DNA of 64,000 nt from NCBI RefSeq assembly GCF_030540775.2, contig NZ_CP141266.1, positions 4,203,001 to 4,267,000 on the forward strand, read 5' to 3'. Position 1 is the first letter of the stretch. Each line of letters opens with the position of its first letter. The translations under genes were made by a program, and so were the position numbers. This DNA is from Flavivirga abyssicola (GTDB lineage Bacteria > Bacteroidota > Bacteroidia > Flavobacteriales > Flavobacteriaceae). A model generated the notes under the pieces. The model was not told where the DNA came from. It saw nothing but the letters and a program-made list of their open reading frames with translations, and did not search any database. Positions 52,738 through 61,878 of the stretch are shown piece by piece.

Positions 52738-52832
52738 AATAACTGATTTTAAAGTTTAGCATAAAACTAACTTCAAACGCTTTCTTATAAAACCAACAAT
52801 GAGTGAAGTGCGCTTTTGAATGAGTAAGGCAT

Positions 52833-52968
52833 AAAAAAGAGGCTACCTAAAAAGTGCTATATTTTGTCATCCAGAGCACAGCGAAGAATCTTATTGATTT
52901 CTAAATCAAAACATCAAACCTTTATAGATTCTTCATTTCATTCTGAATGACACTTTTTAGCCTTTTTT
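52833..52968. repeat. Large imperfect hairpin of GTCAT...ATCT repeats
   Basis: Units GTCATCCAGAGCACAGCG..GAATCTT (52866-52892) and its inverted relative AGATTCTTCATTTC..AATGACAC (52926-52953), extended outward by AAAAAGAGGCTA and TAGCCTTTTTT. It lies between sppA and the vWA gene in the 5' region of the former's neighbour and 3' side of sppA's upstream gap. Confidence 0.65.
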
Positions 52969-52988
52969 AAAAACATTATGTTTTAAAT

Positions 52989-54752
52989 CTATTTAATGTC
53001 TAAACTATAAGGGAATAACAATTGAATCCCTTTTTTCTTAGACATGGATTTTATTTCTTTTAAAATTCTGTAGTTTTCTTCTCCCAATTCCTCTTTTAAA
53101 ATAGTTTCTTTAGCTTTCACCAAACCTAAATCACTTAGTATTTGATCTAGATCTTTTTCATAAACAGGAAATTCTTCTATTTTATAGTCTTCAATGTCTG
53201 CTGCTTCAGAGGCTCTTTGCAACGCTAAGTCTAATCCGCCTAGCTCATCTACCAGACCATTATTTAAGGCATCTACTCCAGTCCAAACACGTCCTTGAGC
53301 AATAGCTTTTACATCATCTTGACTCATATTACGACCTACGGCTACTCTATTTGTAAAGAGTTCATAAATATCTACAATACTTTCTTTAATAAAAGCACGT
53401 TGTTCATCATTTAAAGGCTCAAAAAAGCTATATGAAACTGCATTTTTATTAGTGATGACTTGTTCTGCATTAATCCCTATATTATCTGCTAATTGTTTAC
53501 CATTTGGTAGCACGCCAAATACGCCAATACTTCCTGTTATTGTTGTTGGCTCTGCAATAATCTTATCGGCATTACATGCAATATAGTAACCTCCTGATGC
53601 TGCTACGTCTCCCATAGAAACAATAACGGGTTTTACTTTTTTGGTTAACTCTATTTCTCTCCAAATCAATTCACTTGCCAGAGCACTTCCTCCTGGAGAA
53701 TTTATACGTAATACAATGGCTTTGACTTTGTCATCTTCTCTAGCTTCTTTTAAAGAAGCATTCATAATACCTTGCCCAACTGTTTTCTCGTCACCTTCCC
53801 CATAAATAATATCGCCTTCAGCATAGATAACTGCTATTTTGTTTTTACTCTTATTGGATTTTAATTTATTGGCTGCATAAATTGAATAATCTGAAATAGT
53901 AATAGTCTCTAAATCATCGTTAGGTTTCACCCTTAATACATTCTTAATATCATTAATATATTCATCGTGATATGCTATTCTATCGATGAGCTGAGACCTT
54001 TTAGCTAAATCTGCCGTTCTGCCTAACAAGCTATCTGCAATGGTATTTAATTTTTCTGAAGTTATATTTCTACTTTTTGAGATATCTTGCTTGATTTCAT
54101 TCCAAAGCCCATTTAGATATACAGAAATCTGCTCTCTGTTTTCATCACTCATTTCATTAGTCAAAAATGGTTCTACAGCACTTTTATATTTTCCAAACCG
54201 TACGACTTCCATTTTAAAGCCTGTTTTTTCTTGAAAATCTTTAAAATATAAACGCTCTGAATAGAGTCCTTTAAACTCCATCATACCAACCGGATTCATA
54301 TAAATAGTATCGGCAACGGAACTTAAATAATAATCTTTCTGTGTATAAATATCACTATAAGCAACAACAAATTTCCCCGATTCTTTAAATTTTAACAACG
54401 CATTTCTCAAAGCTTTTGTTTGTGAAATACCTGCATTAATAAAATTATTGGCGATTGAAATTCCTTTAATTTTATCATCTGTAGCTGCATAGTTTATAGC
54501 ATCAATAATATTGAATAAGCCGTTTTTATCGTCTTCATTTAAAAATGGGTACTCTGCAAACTCAGTTTTATCAGCATAATCTTTTATAGGAAAGTTTAAT
54601 TTTAATTCTAAAACAGAATTAGATTTTACCTGAACGACTTCATCTGACGATGCCCCAAATAAGAGCCCAATTAAAAACAACCCTAAAAAACAGATCATAA
54701 GAAATACAATAATACCTGTTACTGTTGATAAAACACGTTTAATAAAATCCAT
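52989..54752 (-). CDS. sppA: Signal peptide peptidase SppA, 67-kDa type
   Basis: A 587-residue membrane-anchored serine/lysine protease that degrades cleaved signal peptides. An N-terminal helix (VTGIIVFLMICFLGLFLIGLLFG) is followed by two tandem crotonase-like domains. The general-base lysine is in RFGKYKSAVEPF of the first domain; the nucleophilic serine is in NSPGGSALASE of the second, with GDVAASGGYYIA after it. Both key residues are present. It is the last gene of the men operon, 46 bp after menE. Confidence 0.95.
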   Translation of the reverse strand: MDFIKRVLSTVTGIIVFLMICFLGLFLIGLLFGASSDEVVQVKSNSVLELKLNFPIKDYADKTEFAEYPFLNEDDKNGLFNIIDAINYAATDDKIKGISIANNFINAGISQTKALRNALLKFKESGKFVVAYSDIYTQKDYYLSSVADTIYMNPVGMMEFKGLYSERLYFKDFQEKTGFKMEVVRFGKYKSAVEPFLTNEMSDENREQISVYLNGLWNEIKQDISKSRNITSEKLNTIADSLLGRTADLAKRSQLIDRIAYHDEYINDIKNVLRVKPNDDLETITISDYSIYAANKLKSNKSKNKIAVIYAEGDIIYGEGDEKTVGQGIMNASLKEAREDDKVKAIVLRINSPGGSALASELIWREIELTKKVKPVIVSMGDVAASGGYYIACNADKIIAEPTTITGSIGVFGVLPNGKQLADNIGINAEQVITNKNAVSYSFFEPLNDEQRAFIKESIVDIYELFTNRVAVGRNMSQDDVKAIAQGRVWTGVDALNNGLVDELGGLDLALQRASEAADIEDYKIEEFPVYEKDLDQILSDLGLVKAKETILKEELGEENYRILKEIKSMSKKKGIQLLFPYSLDIK

Positions 54753-54798
54753 AATTTTTATTTTCTGTTTGTATTGAAAAAGGGGACAAAGTTACAAT

Positions 54799-55896
54799 TT
54801 AAGCCAATAAATTCAATAACTCCAATGTTTTTTTACGCTGAATTTTGCCTGAAGATGTTTCTATAAATCGTTTAATGGCATAAATCTCTTTCGGTTTTTC
54901 AAATTTATCTAAATCAGAAAAGACCGTTTTATCTAGCTTCGTAGAATCACTTTCCAAAACTAAAATAAGCTGTTCTCCTAAGGATTCGTGAGCACTTGAG
55001 GCTATAAAAAAACGTTCTTTTATTTTATCTTGAAGTTTTGCCTCTATCTTTTCGGGGAATAATTTGAGTCCTCCAGAATTTATAACATTATCGTAACGCC
55101 CTAACCATTCAAATTCATTTTTAGAAAGGCATTTAACAATATCATTTGTTATAATTTTATCTTTTGAAAGTTTTGGAGCATCAATTATCAGGCAATCTCT
55201 TTCGTCTTGCGAAATAGATATGTTTGGTAATGTTTGGAAGTAAGATGCTTCGGCAAGCTCGACATGACGCCCTTTTTCTTTATTAAAATTATTTATTTTT
55301 TTAACCGCAATATGAGTCACCGTCTCAGTCATACCATAGGTTTCATAAATACTTGAACTGAGATTTTGAATCTTTTCCTTTAATGAATTTGAAACCGAAG
55401 CACCACCTACAATAATCGTCTTTATACCATCACAGCTATTTAATGAATTTTGAAGCTGCAATGGAATCATAGCACAAAAATCATATGAGATTTTTGTATT
55501 GAAATTTGGCTGAGAGTTAGGTTCAATCAAATCTAATTCTAATCCAAGAATCATAGCCCTGACCAGCATCATTTTACCTGCTATAAAACTTGAAGGTAAA
55601 CAATGTAGAGCCCTGCCTCCTGGTTCTAAATTGAAAAAATCACCTGTTGCTATAGCAGAATTCACCATAGCTTGCTTACTAAGTGAAATTGGTTTTGGCT
55701 TCCCTGTAGACCCTGATGTGTTTACAACTATGGAATCATTAACATCTAGCCAATCAAGTAAAAATTCACCAATAGAAACCTCGTATGGCACACCTTCTTT
55801 CACAAAACTGTACGCCACTTCCATAAGATCTTCATATGTATAATGAACACCATTTAATTTGAATCTATTATGTACTTTATTATAATTAGGAATCAC
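54799..55896 (-). CDS. menE: o-Succinylbenzoate-CoA ligase (MenE-type AMP-binding enzyme)
   Basis: A 365-residue acyl-CoA ligase, short for the ANL family, as is usual for Bacteroidota MenE. Motifs: VNTSGSTGKPKPISLSKQ (P-loop), YETYGMTETVTHIA and WLGRYDNVINSGGLKLFPE, ending SGKIQRKKTLE with the catalytic lysine. It activates OSB for menaquinone synthesis. Its start overlaps the CPBP gene by 11 bp. Residues around GRHVELAEASYFQT are encoded by an in-frame copy of a dispersed repeat (55243-55268), so this loop is probably an insertion that the enzyme tolerates. Confidence 0.92.
   Translation of the reverse strand: MIPNYNKVHNRFKLNGVHYTYEDLMEVAYSFVKEGVPYEVSIGEFLLDWLDVNDSIVVNTSGSTGKPKPISLSKQAMVNSAIATGDFFNLEPGGRALHCLPSSFIAGKMMLVRAMILGLELDLIEPNSQPNFNTKISYDFCAMIPLQLQNSLNSCDGIKTIIVGGASVSNSLKEKIQNLSSSIYETYGMTETVTHIAVKKINNFNKEKGRHVELAEASYFQTLPNISISQDERDCLIIDAPKLSKDKIITNDIVKCLSKNEFEWLGRYDNVINSGGLKLFPEKIEAKLQDKIKERFFIASSAHESLGEQLILVLESDSTKLDKTVFSDLDKFEKPKEIYAIKRFIETSSGKIQRKKTLELLNLLA
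55243..55268 (+). repeat. GTCAT...ATCT repeat inside menE
   Basis: AGATGCTTCGGCAAGC.. ending CATGAC: 23 of 26 bases equal the intergenic copy at 29660-29685. Read in the menE frame it encodes RHVELAEAS with no stop. Confidence 0.75.
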
Positions 55897-56860
55897 TTAT
55901 AATATCGTCTAAAATTTTATAATCTTCTTTTGGTGGTTCTATAACATTTCCAAAAAGCTTTTCTTTCCAATTTGTCCAGTTATATTTTTTTGAAAGGATG
56001 AAAAGCAAGATAGGGAATACAACAAATACTGGAACAAATATCTCCATTAATCCCATGGTTTCTGGATCTGACATATCTTTAAAAATGGAATGTGTTTGAA
56101 AAGCCGTCCAATCTGCAGTTACAAGAAGTGCTGTAAATAAATTATTGGCTGCATGAAATCCTAATGCCAATTCCAGTCCTTCATCCATAAGTGTCATAAT
56201 TCCTAGCATAAGCCCTGTACCTATGTAATAAATCATAATAACATACCCAAGTTTTTCAACTTCGGGATTGGCTATGTGGAGTAAACCAAAAACTATAGAT
56301 GTGGTAAATAATGGAACCCATTTATTTTTTACAATAACACCAATCCCCTGCATTAAATAACCTCTGAATAAATATTCTTCAAAACTTGTCTGCAAAGGCA
56401 CTAATACTATAGCAATAACACTAAGTATCAAGAACGGTACTAACTTGAAATTAAATACATAATCTTCTGGGGTTAAGTAATAATCTATTAACACAAAACT
56501 ACTTGAAACTATCCCCCAAAGAAAGAAAATAAACCAAAACCGTTTCCAATCTATCTTTTTTCTAGCTGTTGTTAAATGCTTAAATGATAGTTTATGTAAA
56601 TATTTTGTCACCAATAACAAACCGACTAATCCTATCGCAAAAGAGATGAGCATTAAAAAGAGGTTTAGGTTAGGTTCTAAAAGCCCCATCATTGCTGTTT
56701 GGTCTAAACTTGTTACATCACCTCCATCTTTAAAAGCTTTATATAAAACAGCAACCGTAAAAGGTATTTGCCCTATAATCGAAGCTGCAACAATAATTAC
56801 AATTCCTATTAAATAGCGCCACCATTCATGCAATCCATTAAAAGCCTTACTTATATACAT
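55886..56860 (-). CDS. CPBP-family intramembrane metalloprotease-like protein
   Basis: A 324-residue protein with about eight membrane helices and the three ABI/CPBP motifs: EEYLFRG (EExxxR) in SFEEYLFRGYLMQG, FGLLHIANP (FxxxH) and FHAANN (HxxxN). Relatives include Rce1 prenyl-protein proteases. It is encoded inside the menaquinone operon, 3 bp after menC and overlapping menE by 11 bp. A role in quinone synthesis is not established. Confidence 0.88.
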   Translation of the reverse strand: MYISKAFNGLHEWWRYLIGIVIIVAASIIGQIPFTVAVLYKAFKDGGDVTSLDQTAMMGLLEPNLNLFLMLISFAIGLVGLLLVTKYLHKLSFKHLTTARKKIDWKRFWFIFFLWGIVSSSFVLIDYYLTPEDYVFNFKLVPFLILSVIAIVLVPLQTSFEEYLFRGYLMQGIGVIVKNKWVPLFTTSIVFGLLHIANPEVEKLGYVIMIYYIGTGLMLGIMTLMDEGLELALGFHAANNLFTALLVTADWTAFQTHSIFKDMSDPETMGLMEIFVPVFVVFPILLFILSKKYNWTNWKEKLFGNVIEPPKEDYKILDDIISDS

Positions 56861-56863
56861 ATA

Positions 56864-57901
56864 TTATAGATTTATATTCCATTTAATACTATTATTGTAT
56901 TGCAATGTACCATTTTTAACTTGTAATGGAGACTCAAAATTATTAGTAAATAATCCACCAGTTCCAAGCCCTTGGGGCATTTTACTTTGCTTACCATACG
57001 TATATTGAGCAATGGCATTAAGCCCAATATTACTTTCTAAAGCACTAGTAATCCACCATCCTGTTTGTTGGTGTTCTGCAATATCAATCCACTCGTTACT
57101 TCCTTTAAAACCTCCTACCAAACTGGGTTTTAAAATGATATACTGTGGATTTATAGTTTGTAGCAATTTCTGCTTATTTGTTACAGAAAATATGCCTATT
57201 AATTCTTCATCTAAAGCTATTGGTAATGGGGTGTCTATACACAATTGCGTCATAACTTCTGTTTGCCCTTGTTTTATAGGCTGTTCAATAGAATGCAAAT
57301 TAAAATCTGATAATACTTTTAATTTCTCTAGGGCTTCAGAAGGTAAAAATGCACCGTTAGCATCTACTCGTAATTCAATATCTTTAGAAGTAAATTCTTT
57401 TCTAATGGATTTTATAAGATTTATTTCGGTTTGAAAATCAATAGCTCCAATTTTCATCTTAATACAAGAGAAGCCAGCATCTAATTTTTCTTTAATTTGC
57501 TGTTTCATAAAGGCTTCTGTTCCCATCCAGATTAAACCATTTATTGGAATAGAATCTTTACTTTGAATGAATTTTGATGGAAATAATTCAAATTTGTTTT
57601 GACTTTTTAAAGACTTAAAAGCAGTTTCTAATCCGAACTGAATACTAGGGAATTCAATTAATTCGGATAATAAATCATCTAAATCATTATTGATATTTTT
57701 ACAAAGCCATTGCAATTTTTCTTCGTAATCTGGCCTATCATCGGCTGAAAGTCCTCTAAACAATCCACATTCACCTATACCTTGTTTGTCTTCGGATTTT
57801 AAAATAAGAAACCATGTTTCCTTAGTTTTTAAAATACCTCGTGAAGTACCACTAGCTTGCTTAAAGTTTAAAATGTATTTTTTATACGACGCAACTATCA
57901 T
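56864..57901 (-). CDS. menC: o-Succinylbenzoate synthase
   Basis: A 345-residue enolase-superfamily dehydratase making OSB from SHCHC. Metal and catalytic residues: KMKIGAIDF (Lys pair), LRVDANGAF (Asp), IEQPIKQG (Glu), LDEELIG (Asp/Glu) and LKPSLVGG (Lys). Its start is immediately next to the stop of the UPF0173 gene (no gap). Part of the men operon. Confidence 0.93.
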   Translation of the reverse strand: MIVASYKKYILNFKQASGTSRGILKTKETWFLILKSEDKQGIGECGLFRGLSADDRPDYEEKLQWLCKNINNDLDDLLSELIEFPSIQFGLETAFKSLKSQNKFELFPSKFIQSKDSIPINGLIWMGTEAFMKQQIKEKLDAGFSCIKMKIGAIDFQTEINLIKSIRKEFTSKDIELRVDANGAFLPSEALEKLKVLSDFNLHSIEQPIKQGQTEVMTQLCIDTPLPIALDEELIGIFSVTNKQKLLQTINPQYIILKPSLVGGFKGSNEWIDIAEHQQTGWWITSALESNIGLNAIAQYTYGKQSKMPQGLGTGGLFTNNFESPLQVKNGTLQYNNSIKWNINL

Positions 57902-58579
57902 TTACAATTCGATAAAGCCGCCAATTTCAAGAAGCATTAAGTCTTTTTCTTTTTCGAAAAACTTGCGTTTGGCTACTTCGTGATCAATTTCAATATAACC
58001 AAATGTATCAAAATGATATCCCAAAACTTTATCACATGCAATAAAATTACTCGCTAAAATAGCGTCATCAATACCCATTGTAAAATTATCACCGATAGGT
58101 AAAATCGCTAAATCCAGCTTTGTTTGTAATGGAATAAGTTTCATATCGTAAGTCAAAGCAGTATCTCCAGCGATATAAATATTTTTATGTTCACCTTCTA
58201 TTACAAAACCTCCAGGCTGACCTCCATAGCTTCCGTCTGGAAATGATGAGGTATGAATGGCATTAACATATTTTACGATACCAAAATCAAAGTCCCACTT
58301 TCCACCATGATTCATAGGGTGGCCTTCAATTCCTAATTTTTCGAAATACGAAACAATCTCAAAATTAGAAACCACTATAGCTCCAGTTCTTTTAGCTATA
58401 GCTTCAACATCTAAAATATGGTCTTGATGCGCATGTGTTACTAAGATATAATCAGCTTTTAATTGATCTATATCAATATGTGATGCTTTTGGGTTTCCAG
58501 AAATAAATGGATCTACAAGTATATTAACATCATTTACTTGTATGCCTAAACTAGCGTGACCGTAAAATGTGATTTTCAT
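57902..58579 (-). CDS. Metal-dependent hydrolase, UPF0173 (metallo-beta-lactamase fold)
   Basis: A 225-residue protein with ITFYGHASLGI at the N-terminus, the metal motif THAHQDHI, and later GDTALTYDM and GYHFDTFG, as in the UPF0173 group of the metallo-beta-lactamase superfamily. It is located between menA and menC. Its substrate is unknown; a thioesterase step on DHNA-CoA, for which no gene is seen here, would be a testable idea. Confidence 0.88.
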   Translation of the reverse strand: MKITFYGHASLGIQVNDVNILVDPFISGNPKASHIDIDQLKADYILVTHAHQDHILDVEAIAKRTGAIVVSNFEIVSYFEKLGIEGHPMNHGGKWDFDFGIVKYVNAIHTSSFPDGSYGGQPGGFVIEGEHKNIYIAGDTALTYDMKLIPLQTKLDLAILPIGDNFTMGIDDAILASNFIACDKVLGYHFDTFGYIEIDHEVAKRKFFEKEKDLMLLEIGGFIEL

Positions 58580-58622
58580 TATTTTGTGGTATTATATTTT
58601 GTAAAAGAAAAATACAAAAAAA

Positions 58623-59537
58623 CTATAACAAATGACCTACTCCCATGAGTATGGCTAATAAAACGGTTGTTAATGCCAACTTTTTCAGTTCTGGGTCTAA
58701 CAATTTGGGAACTGTATTTTTACGCACCGTTCTTATATGTATTAACAAAGGTATATAGGTCACAATAAAAATTAGATTATAAGGAGAGGTGTAATATAAA
58801 ATACCAAATAAAGCGGACAATATAATGGCTAACCCAATTAGCGCATAATGATATATCTTAACATTATTAACACCCATTTTAACCGCTAATGTTCTCTTAT
58901 TTGATTTTTCATCAGACACAATGTCTCGCATATTATTAAGATTAAGAACTCCTACGCTCAATAAACCTATAGTACATGCTGGAAGAAAAACAACATGATC
59001 TATTGTTTTGGCATATAGCACATAGCAACCAATAACACTTACTAAACCAAAGAAAATAAATACAAAAAGATCCCCTAAACCTCTGTAACCGTAAGGGTTA
59101 TTACCAACAGTATATTTTATGGCTCCGGCAACGGAGGCGATACCTAGTATAAAAAATAAAAATGTGAGCAAAAAATGCTTAACTCCAAATGCACTAAAAA
59201 TGAGCAAAAAGGCTAAACCAATAGAAATTAAAACGTTTATTTTAATGGCATTAAACATCTCTTCAGGGGATATTTTTCCAGATTGTATGGCGCGTTCTGG
59301 GCCAATTCTATCATTATTATCGGTGCCCTTAACCCCATCACCATAGTCATTGGCCAAATTGGATAATATTTGAAAGCTTAATGTTGTAAAAATAGCAAGA
59401 ATACCTATTCTCCACTTAAAGCATCCATTATATTCAGCTAAACATGATGCTAAAATAATCCCAGATATTGATAAAGGTAACGTCCGTAGACGCATCGTCG
59501 AAATCCAAAGAGAGACTTTATTCATTATGGAATCCAT
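58623..59537 (-). CDS. menA: 1,4-Dihydroxy-2-naphthoate polyprenyltransferase
   Basis: A 304-residue UbiA-family integral membrane enzyme with about nine helices. The prenyl-diphosphate motif is LANDYGDGVKGTDNNDR and the second is NNMRDIVSDEKSNKRT. It attaches the isoprenoid chain to DHNA, giving demethylmenaquinone. Its start lies 12 bp inside the end of menB, implying translational coupling. Confidence 0.95.
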   Translation of the reverse strand: MDSIMNKVSLWISTMRLRTLPLSISGIILASCLAEYNGCFKWRIGILAIFTTLSFQILSNLANDYGDGVKGTDNNDRIGPERAIQSGKISPEEMFNAIKINVLISIGLAFLLIFSAFGVKHFLLTFLFFILGIASVAGAIKYTVGNNPYGYRGLGDLFVFIFFGLVSVIGCYVLYAKTIDHVVFLPACTIGLLSVGVLNLNNMRDIVSDEKSNKRTLAVKMGVNNVKIYHYALIGLAIILSALFGILYYTSPYNLIFIVTYIPLLIHIRTVRKNTVPKLLDPELKKLALTTVLLAILMGVGHLL

Positions 59538-60364
59538 TTTTTAGCAAAATTAGGCTTACGCTTCTCTAAAAAAGCATTTCTACCTTCAATGGCTTCATCT
59601 GTCATATAGGCTAAACGAGTGGCTTCTCCAGCGAATACTTGCTGCCCTACCATACCATCATCTGTTAAATTCATAGCAAATTTAAGCATCTTTATAGAGG
59701 TTGGTGATTTCGCTAGTATTTCTTGAGCCCACTCATAAGCTGTGGCTTCTAATTCATCATGTGGTATTACGGCATTTACCATCCCCATTTCGTAAGCTTC
59801 TTGTGCCGAGTAATTTCTTCCTAGGAAAAATATTTCACGCGCTTTTTTTTGTCCAACCATTTTAGCTAAATATGCAGATCCATAGCCTCCATCAAAACTA
59901 GTGACATCGGCGTCTGTTTGTTTAAAAATAGCATGTTCTTTACTTGCTAAGGTTAAATCACAAACAACGTGCAAACTATGTCCTCCACCTACAGCCCAAC
60001 CAGGCACAACAGCAATAACTGCTTTTGGCATAAACCTGATTAATCGTTGCACTTCTAAAATATTTAAACGGTGATATCCATCTTCTCCAACATAACCTTG
60101 ATGCCCTCTAGCTTTTTGATCGCCTCCACTACAAAAGGAATACACTCCATCTTTAGTCGATGGCCCTTCTGCTGATAATAATACAACTCCTATATTAACA
60201 TCTTCATTTGCATCATAAAAGGCATCATATAATTCGCTTGTTGTTTTTGGTCTGAAAGCATTTCGGACGTCTGGTCTATTAAAAGCTATACGTGCGACAC
60301 CATTACATTTTTTATATGTGATGTCTTGATATTTTTTAGCAGTTACCCAATTCTCTTGGTTCAT
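59525..60364 (-). CDS. menB: 1,4-Dihydroxy-2-naphthoyl-CoA synthase
   Basis: A 279-residue crotonase-fold enzyme closing the second naphthoate ring. Motifs: FNRPDVRNAFRPKT, FCSGGDQKARG, VPGWAVGGGHSLHVVCDLTLAS and TSFDGGYGSAYLAKMVGQKKA. The frame also has an ATG at 60382, but a -7 box at 60380-60387 covers that codon, so I choose the ATG at 60364 (MNQENWVTAKKYQ). First gene in the window of an operon menB-menA-UPF0173-menC-CPBP-menE-sppA; menF and menD are elsewhere. Confidence 0.95.
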   Translation of the reverse strand: MNQENWVTAKKYQDITYKKCNGVARIAFNRPDVRNAFRPKTTSELYDAFYDANEDVNIGVVLLSAEGPSTKDGVYSFCSGGDQKARGHQGYVGEDGYHRLNILEVQRLIRFMPKAVIAVVPGWAVGGGHSLHVVCDLTLASKEHAIFKQTDADVTSFDGGYGSAYLAKMVGQKKAREIFFLGRNYSAQEAYEMGMVNAVIPHDELEATAYEWAQEILAKSPTSIKMLKFAMNLTDDGMVGQQVFAGEATRLAYMTDEAIEGRNAFLEKRKPNFAKKWIP

Positions 60365-60379
60365 TTTTATTATTTTAGT

Positions 60380-60387
60380 CAAAAATA
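60380..60387 (-). promoter_or_regulatory. -7 box of the men operon
   Basis: Minus strand TATTTTTG, matching TAnnTTTG, 16 bp before the chosen menB start. Spacing leaves only a short leader. The -33 element would lie near the start of the divergent peptidase gene. Confidence 0.5.
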
Positions 60388-60418
60388 AATTTTATTTCAT
60401 TAAATCACTTACTTCGCT

Positions 60419-61531
60419 ATGAAAAATAACTTTTTAGCTTTCATTTTAGTTTGCTTCACACTTTTATCTTATTCTCAACCTTATGATTTTAAGGCCATTA
60501 TAGATCTTGAAGCTACAGATGTTATTAGCCAAGGTAAAACAGGGACTTGTTGGAGTTTTTCTACGTCATCATTTCTTGAAAGTGAAATAATTCGTATTAC
60601 AGGAAAAAAAATAGATTTATCTGAAATGTATAATGTTCGTCATACATATCTCAACAAATCATGGAACTATGTTATGAGACAGGGTAAAACGCAATTTAGT
60701 CAGGGGGGATTAGCACATGATGTTATGAATAGCATTTCGGCACATGGACTCGTACCAAACACGATCTATTCTGGTTTAAAAAATGGAAACGCCAAACACG
60801 ATCATTCTAAATTGGTAGATACATTGAAAAAAACTTTGGATCTGTACATAAAAGACTCAAAAACATTTAATTGGAAAAAAAGAACTAATGACATTTTAGA
60901 TACCTTTCTTGGTGAAAATGTTAAAAGTTTTGATTATAACGGAAAAAAGTATTCGCCTTTATCTTTTATGAAAGAGGTCAAGATAAATCCAAAAAACTAT
61001 GTAACGCTTACATCATTTTCTCATAAGCCCTATCACACAAATTTTATACTTAACATTCCTGATAATTTTTCTAATGGCAAATTTTTTAATGTGACTCTAG
61101 ATGAACTTACAAATACTGTAAATAATGCATTAGAAAAAGGTTTTACTATTGAATTAGACTGTGATGTTAGTGAAAAAACTTTTTCATCTAAACATGGACT
61201 AGCGATTATTCCCATTGATGGTATAGATATAGCAGATGCTTTAATAAATGTATCAGAAGAAAAGAAAATAACACAAGAGTTCAGACAACAAGAATTTGAG
61301 AACTATAATACTACAGACGATCATTTAATGCATATCACTGGGTTAGTAAAAGATCAGAATGGAACAACCTATTATAAAGTTAAAAATTCTTGGGGTAAAA
61401 ACCCAAAAAGAGTTAATCATGGAGGCTATATTTATATGAGTGAGTCATACTTCAAATTAAAAACAATCTCTGTAACACTCCATAAAAATGCACTCCATAA
61501 AAAAGTTCTTAAAATCTTGAGAAAAGCTTAA
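60419..61531 (+). CDS. Exported C1B (aminopeptidase C/bleomycin hydrolase-like) cysteine peptidase
   Basis: A 370-residue papain-fold peptidase with a signal peptide (MKNNFLAFILVCFTLLSYSQ). Active-site elements in order: Gln and Cys in ISQGKTGTCWSFSTSSFLE, His in DDHLMHITG and Asn in VKNSWGKN. It is shorter than PepC (about 440) and begins directly before the Cys region. Export to the periplasm is unusual for classical PepC but common in Bacteroidota. Confidence 0.88.
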   Translation: MKNNFLAFILVCFTLLSYSQPYDFKAIIDLEATDVISQGKTGTCWSFSTSSFLESEIIRITGKKIDLSEMYNVRHTYLNKSWNYVMRQGKTQFSQGGLAHDVMNSISAHGLVPNTIYSGLKNGNAKHDHSKLVDTLKKTLDLYIKDSKTFNWKKRTNDILDTFLGENVKSFDYNGKKYSPLSFMKEVKINPKNYVTLTSFSHKPYHTNFILNIPDNFSNGKFFNVTLDELTNTVNNALEKGFTIELDCDVSEKTFSSKHGLAIIPIDGIDIADALINVSEEKKITQEFRQQEFENYNTTDDHLMHITGLVKDQNGTTYYKVKNSWGKNPKRVNHGGYIYMSESYFKLKTISVTLHKNALHKKVLKILRKA

Positions 61532-61617
61532 ATATGCATAGCAAATTTTAACAGAGTAATAAAAATATAAAAATACGTACTTATACGTACATAAGTGTAG
61601 TTCTTTTTTTATTATTT

Positions 61618-61650
61618 TTGTAAATAATTAATTTTTGTCGGATAAATTTG
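61618..61650 (+). promoter_or_regulatory. Promoter of the 59-aa membrane protein gene
   Basis: TTG at 61618-61620, 22 bases, TAAATTTG at 61643-61650. It lies on the possible ATG at 61648 and so favours the start at 61699. Confidence 0.5.
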
Positions 61651-61698
61651 TTTTTAAACGATAAAATTTTGTATTTTGTCGACTTAATACCCAAAACT

Positions 61699-61878
61699 AT
61701 GTTACTTTCAATTACTATCTCCCTCGCTGTATTGGTAATTATTAATTTATTATTGCTAAAATTTAGCACAAATAAAATTGATAGAACTGCTGGTAAAACA
61801 AATAAAAAACCTGTGGTGCTTACACCTCAAATTACCATTGAACAGGAGTCTGAGAGACTTGCTCCAACAGGAAGTTAG
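61699..61878 (+). CDS. Small single-pass membrane protein
   Basis: From ATG 61699 it encodes 59 residues: one helix (LLSITISLAVLVIINLLLL), then a basic linker (KFSTNKIDRTAGKTNKK) and a short tail. The frame is open 51 bp further upstream to ATG 61648, but a -7 box covers that codon. Its 3' end overlaps convergent ung by 47 bp. Function unknown; the promoter supports it. Confidence 0.55.
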   Translation: MLLSITISLAVLVIINLLLLKFSTNKIDRTAGKTNKKPVVLTPQITIEQESERLAPTGS

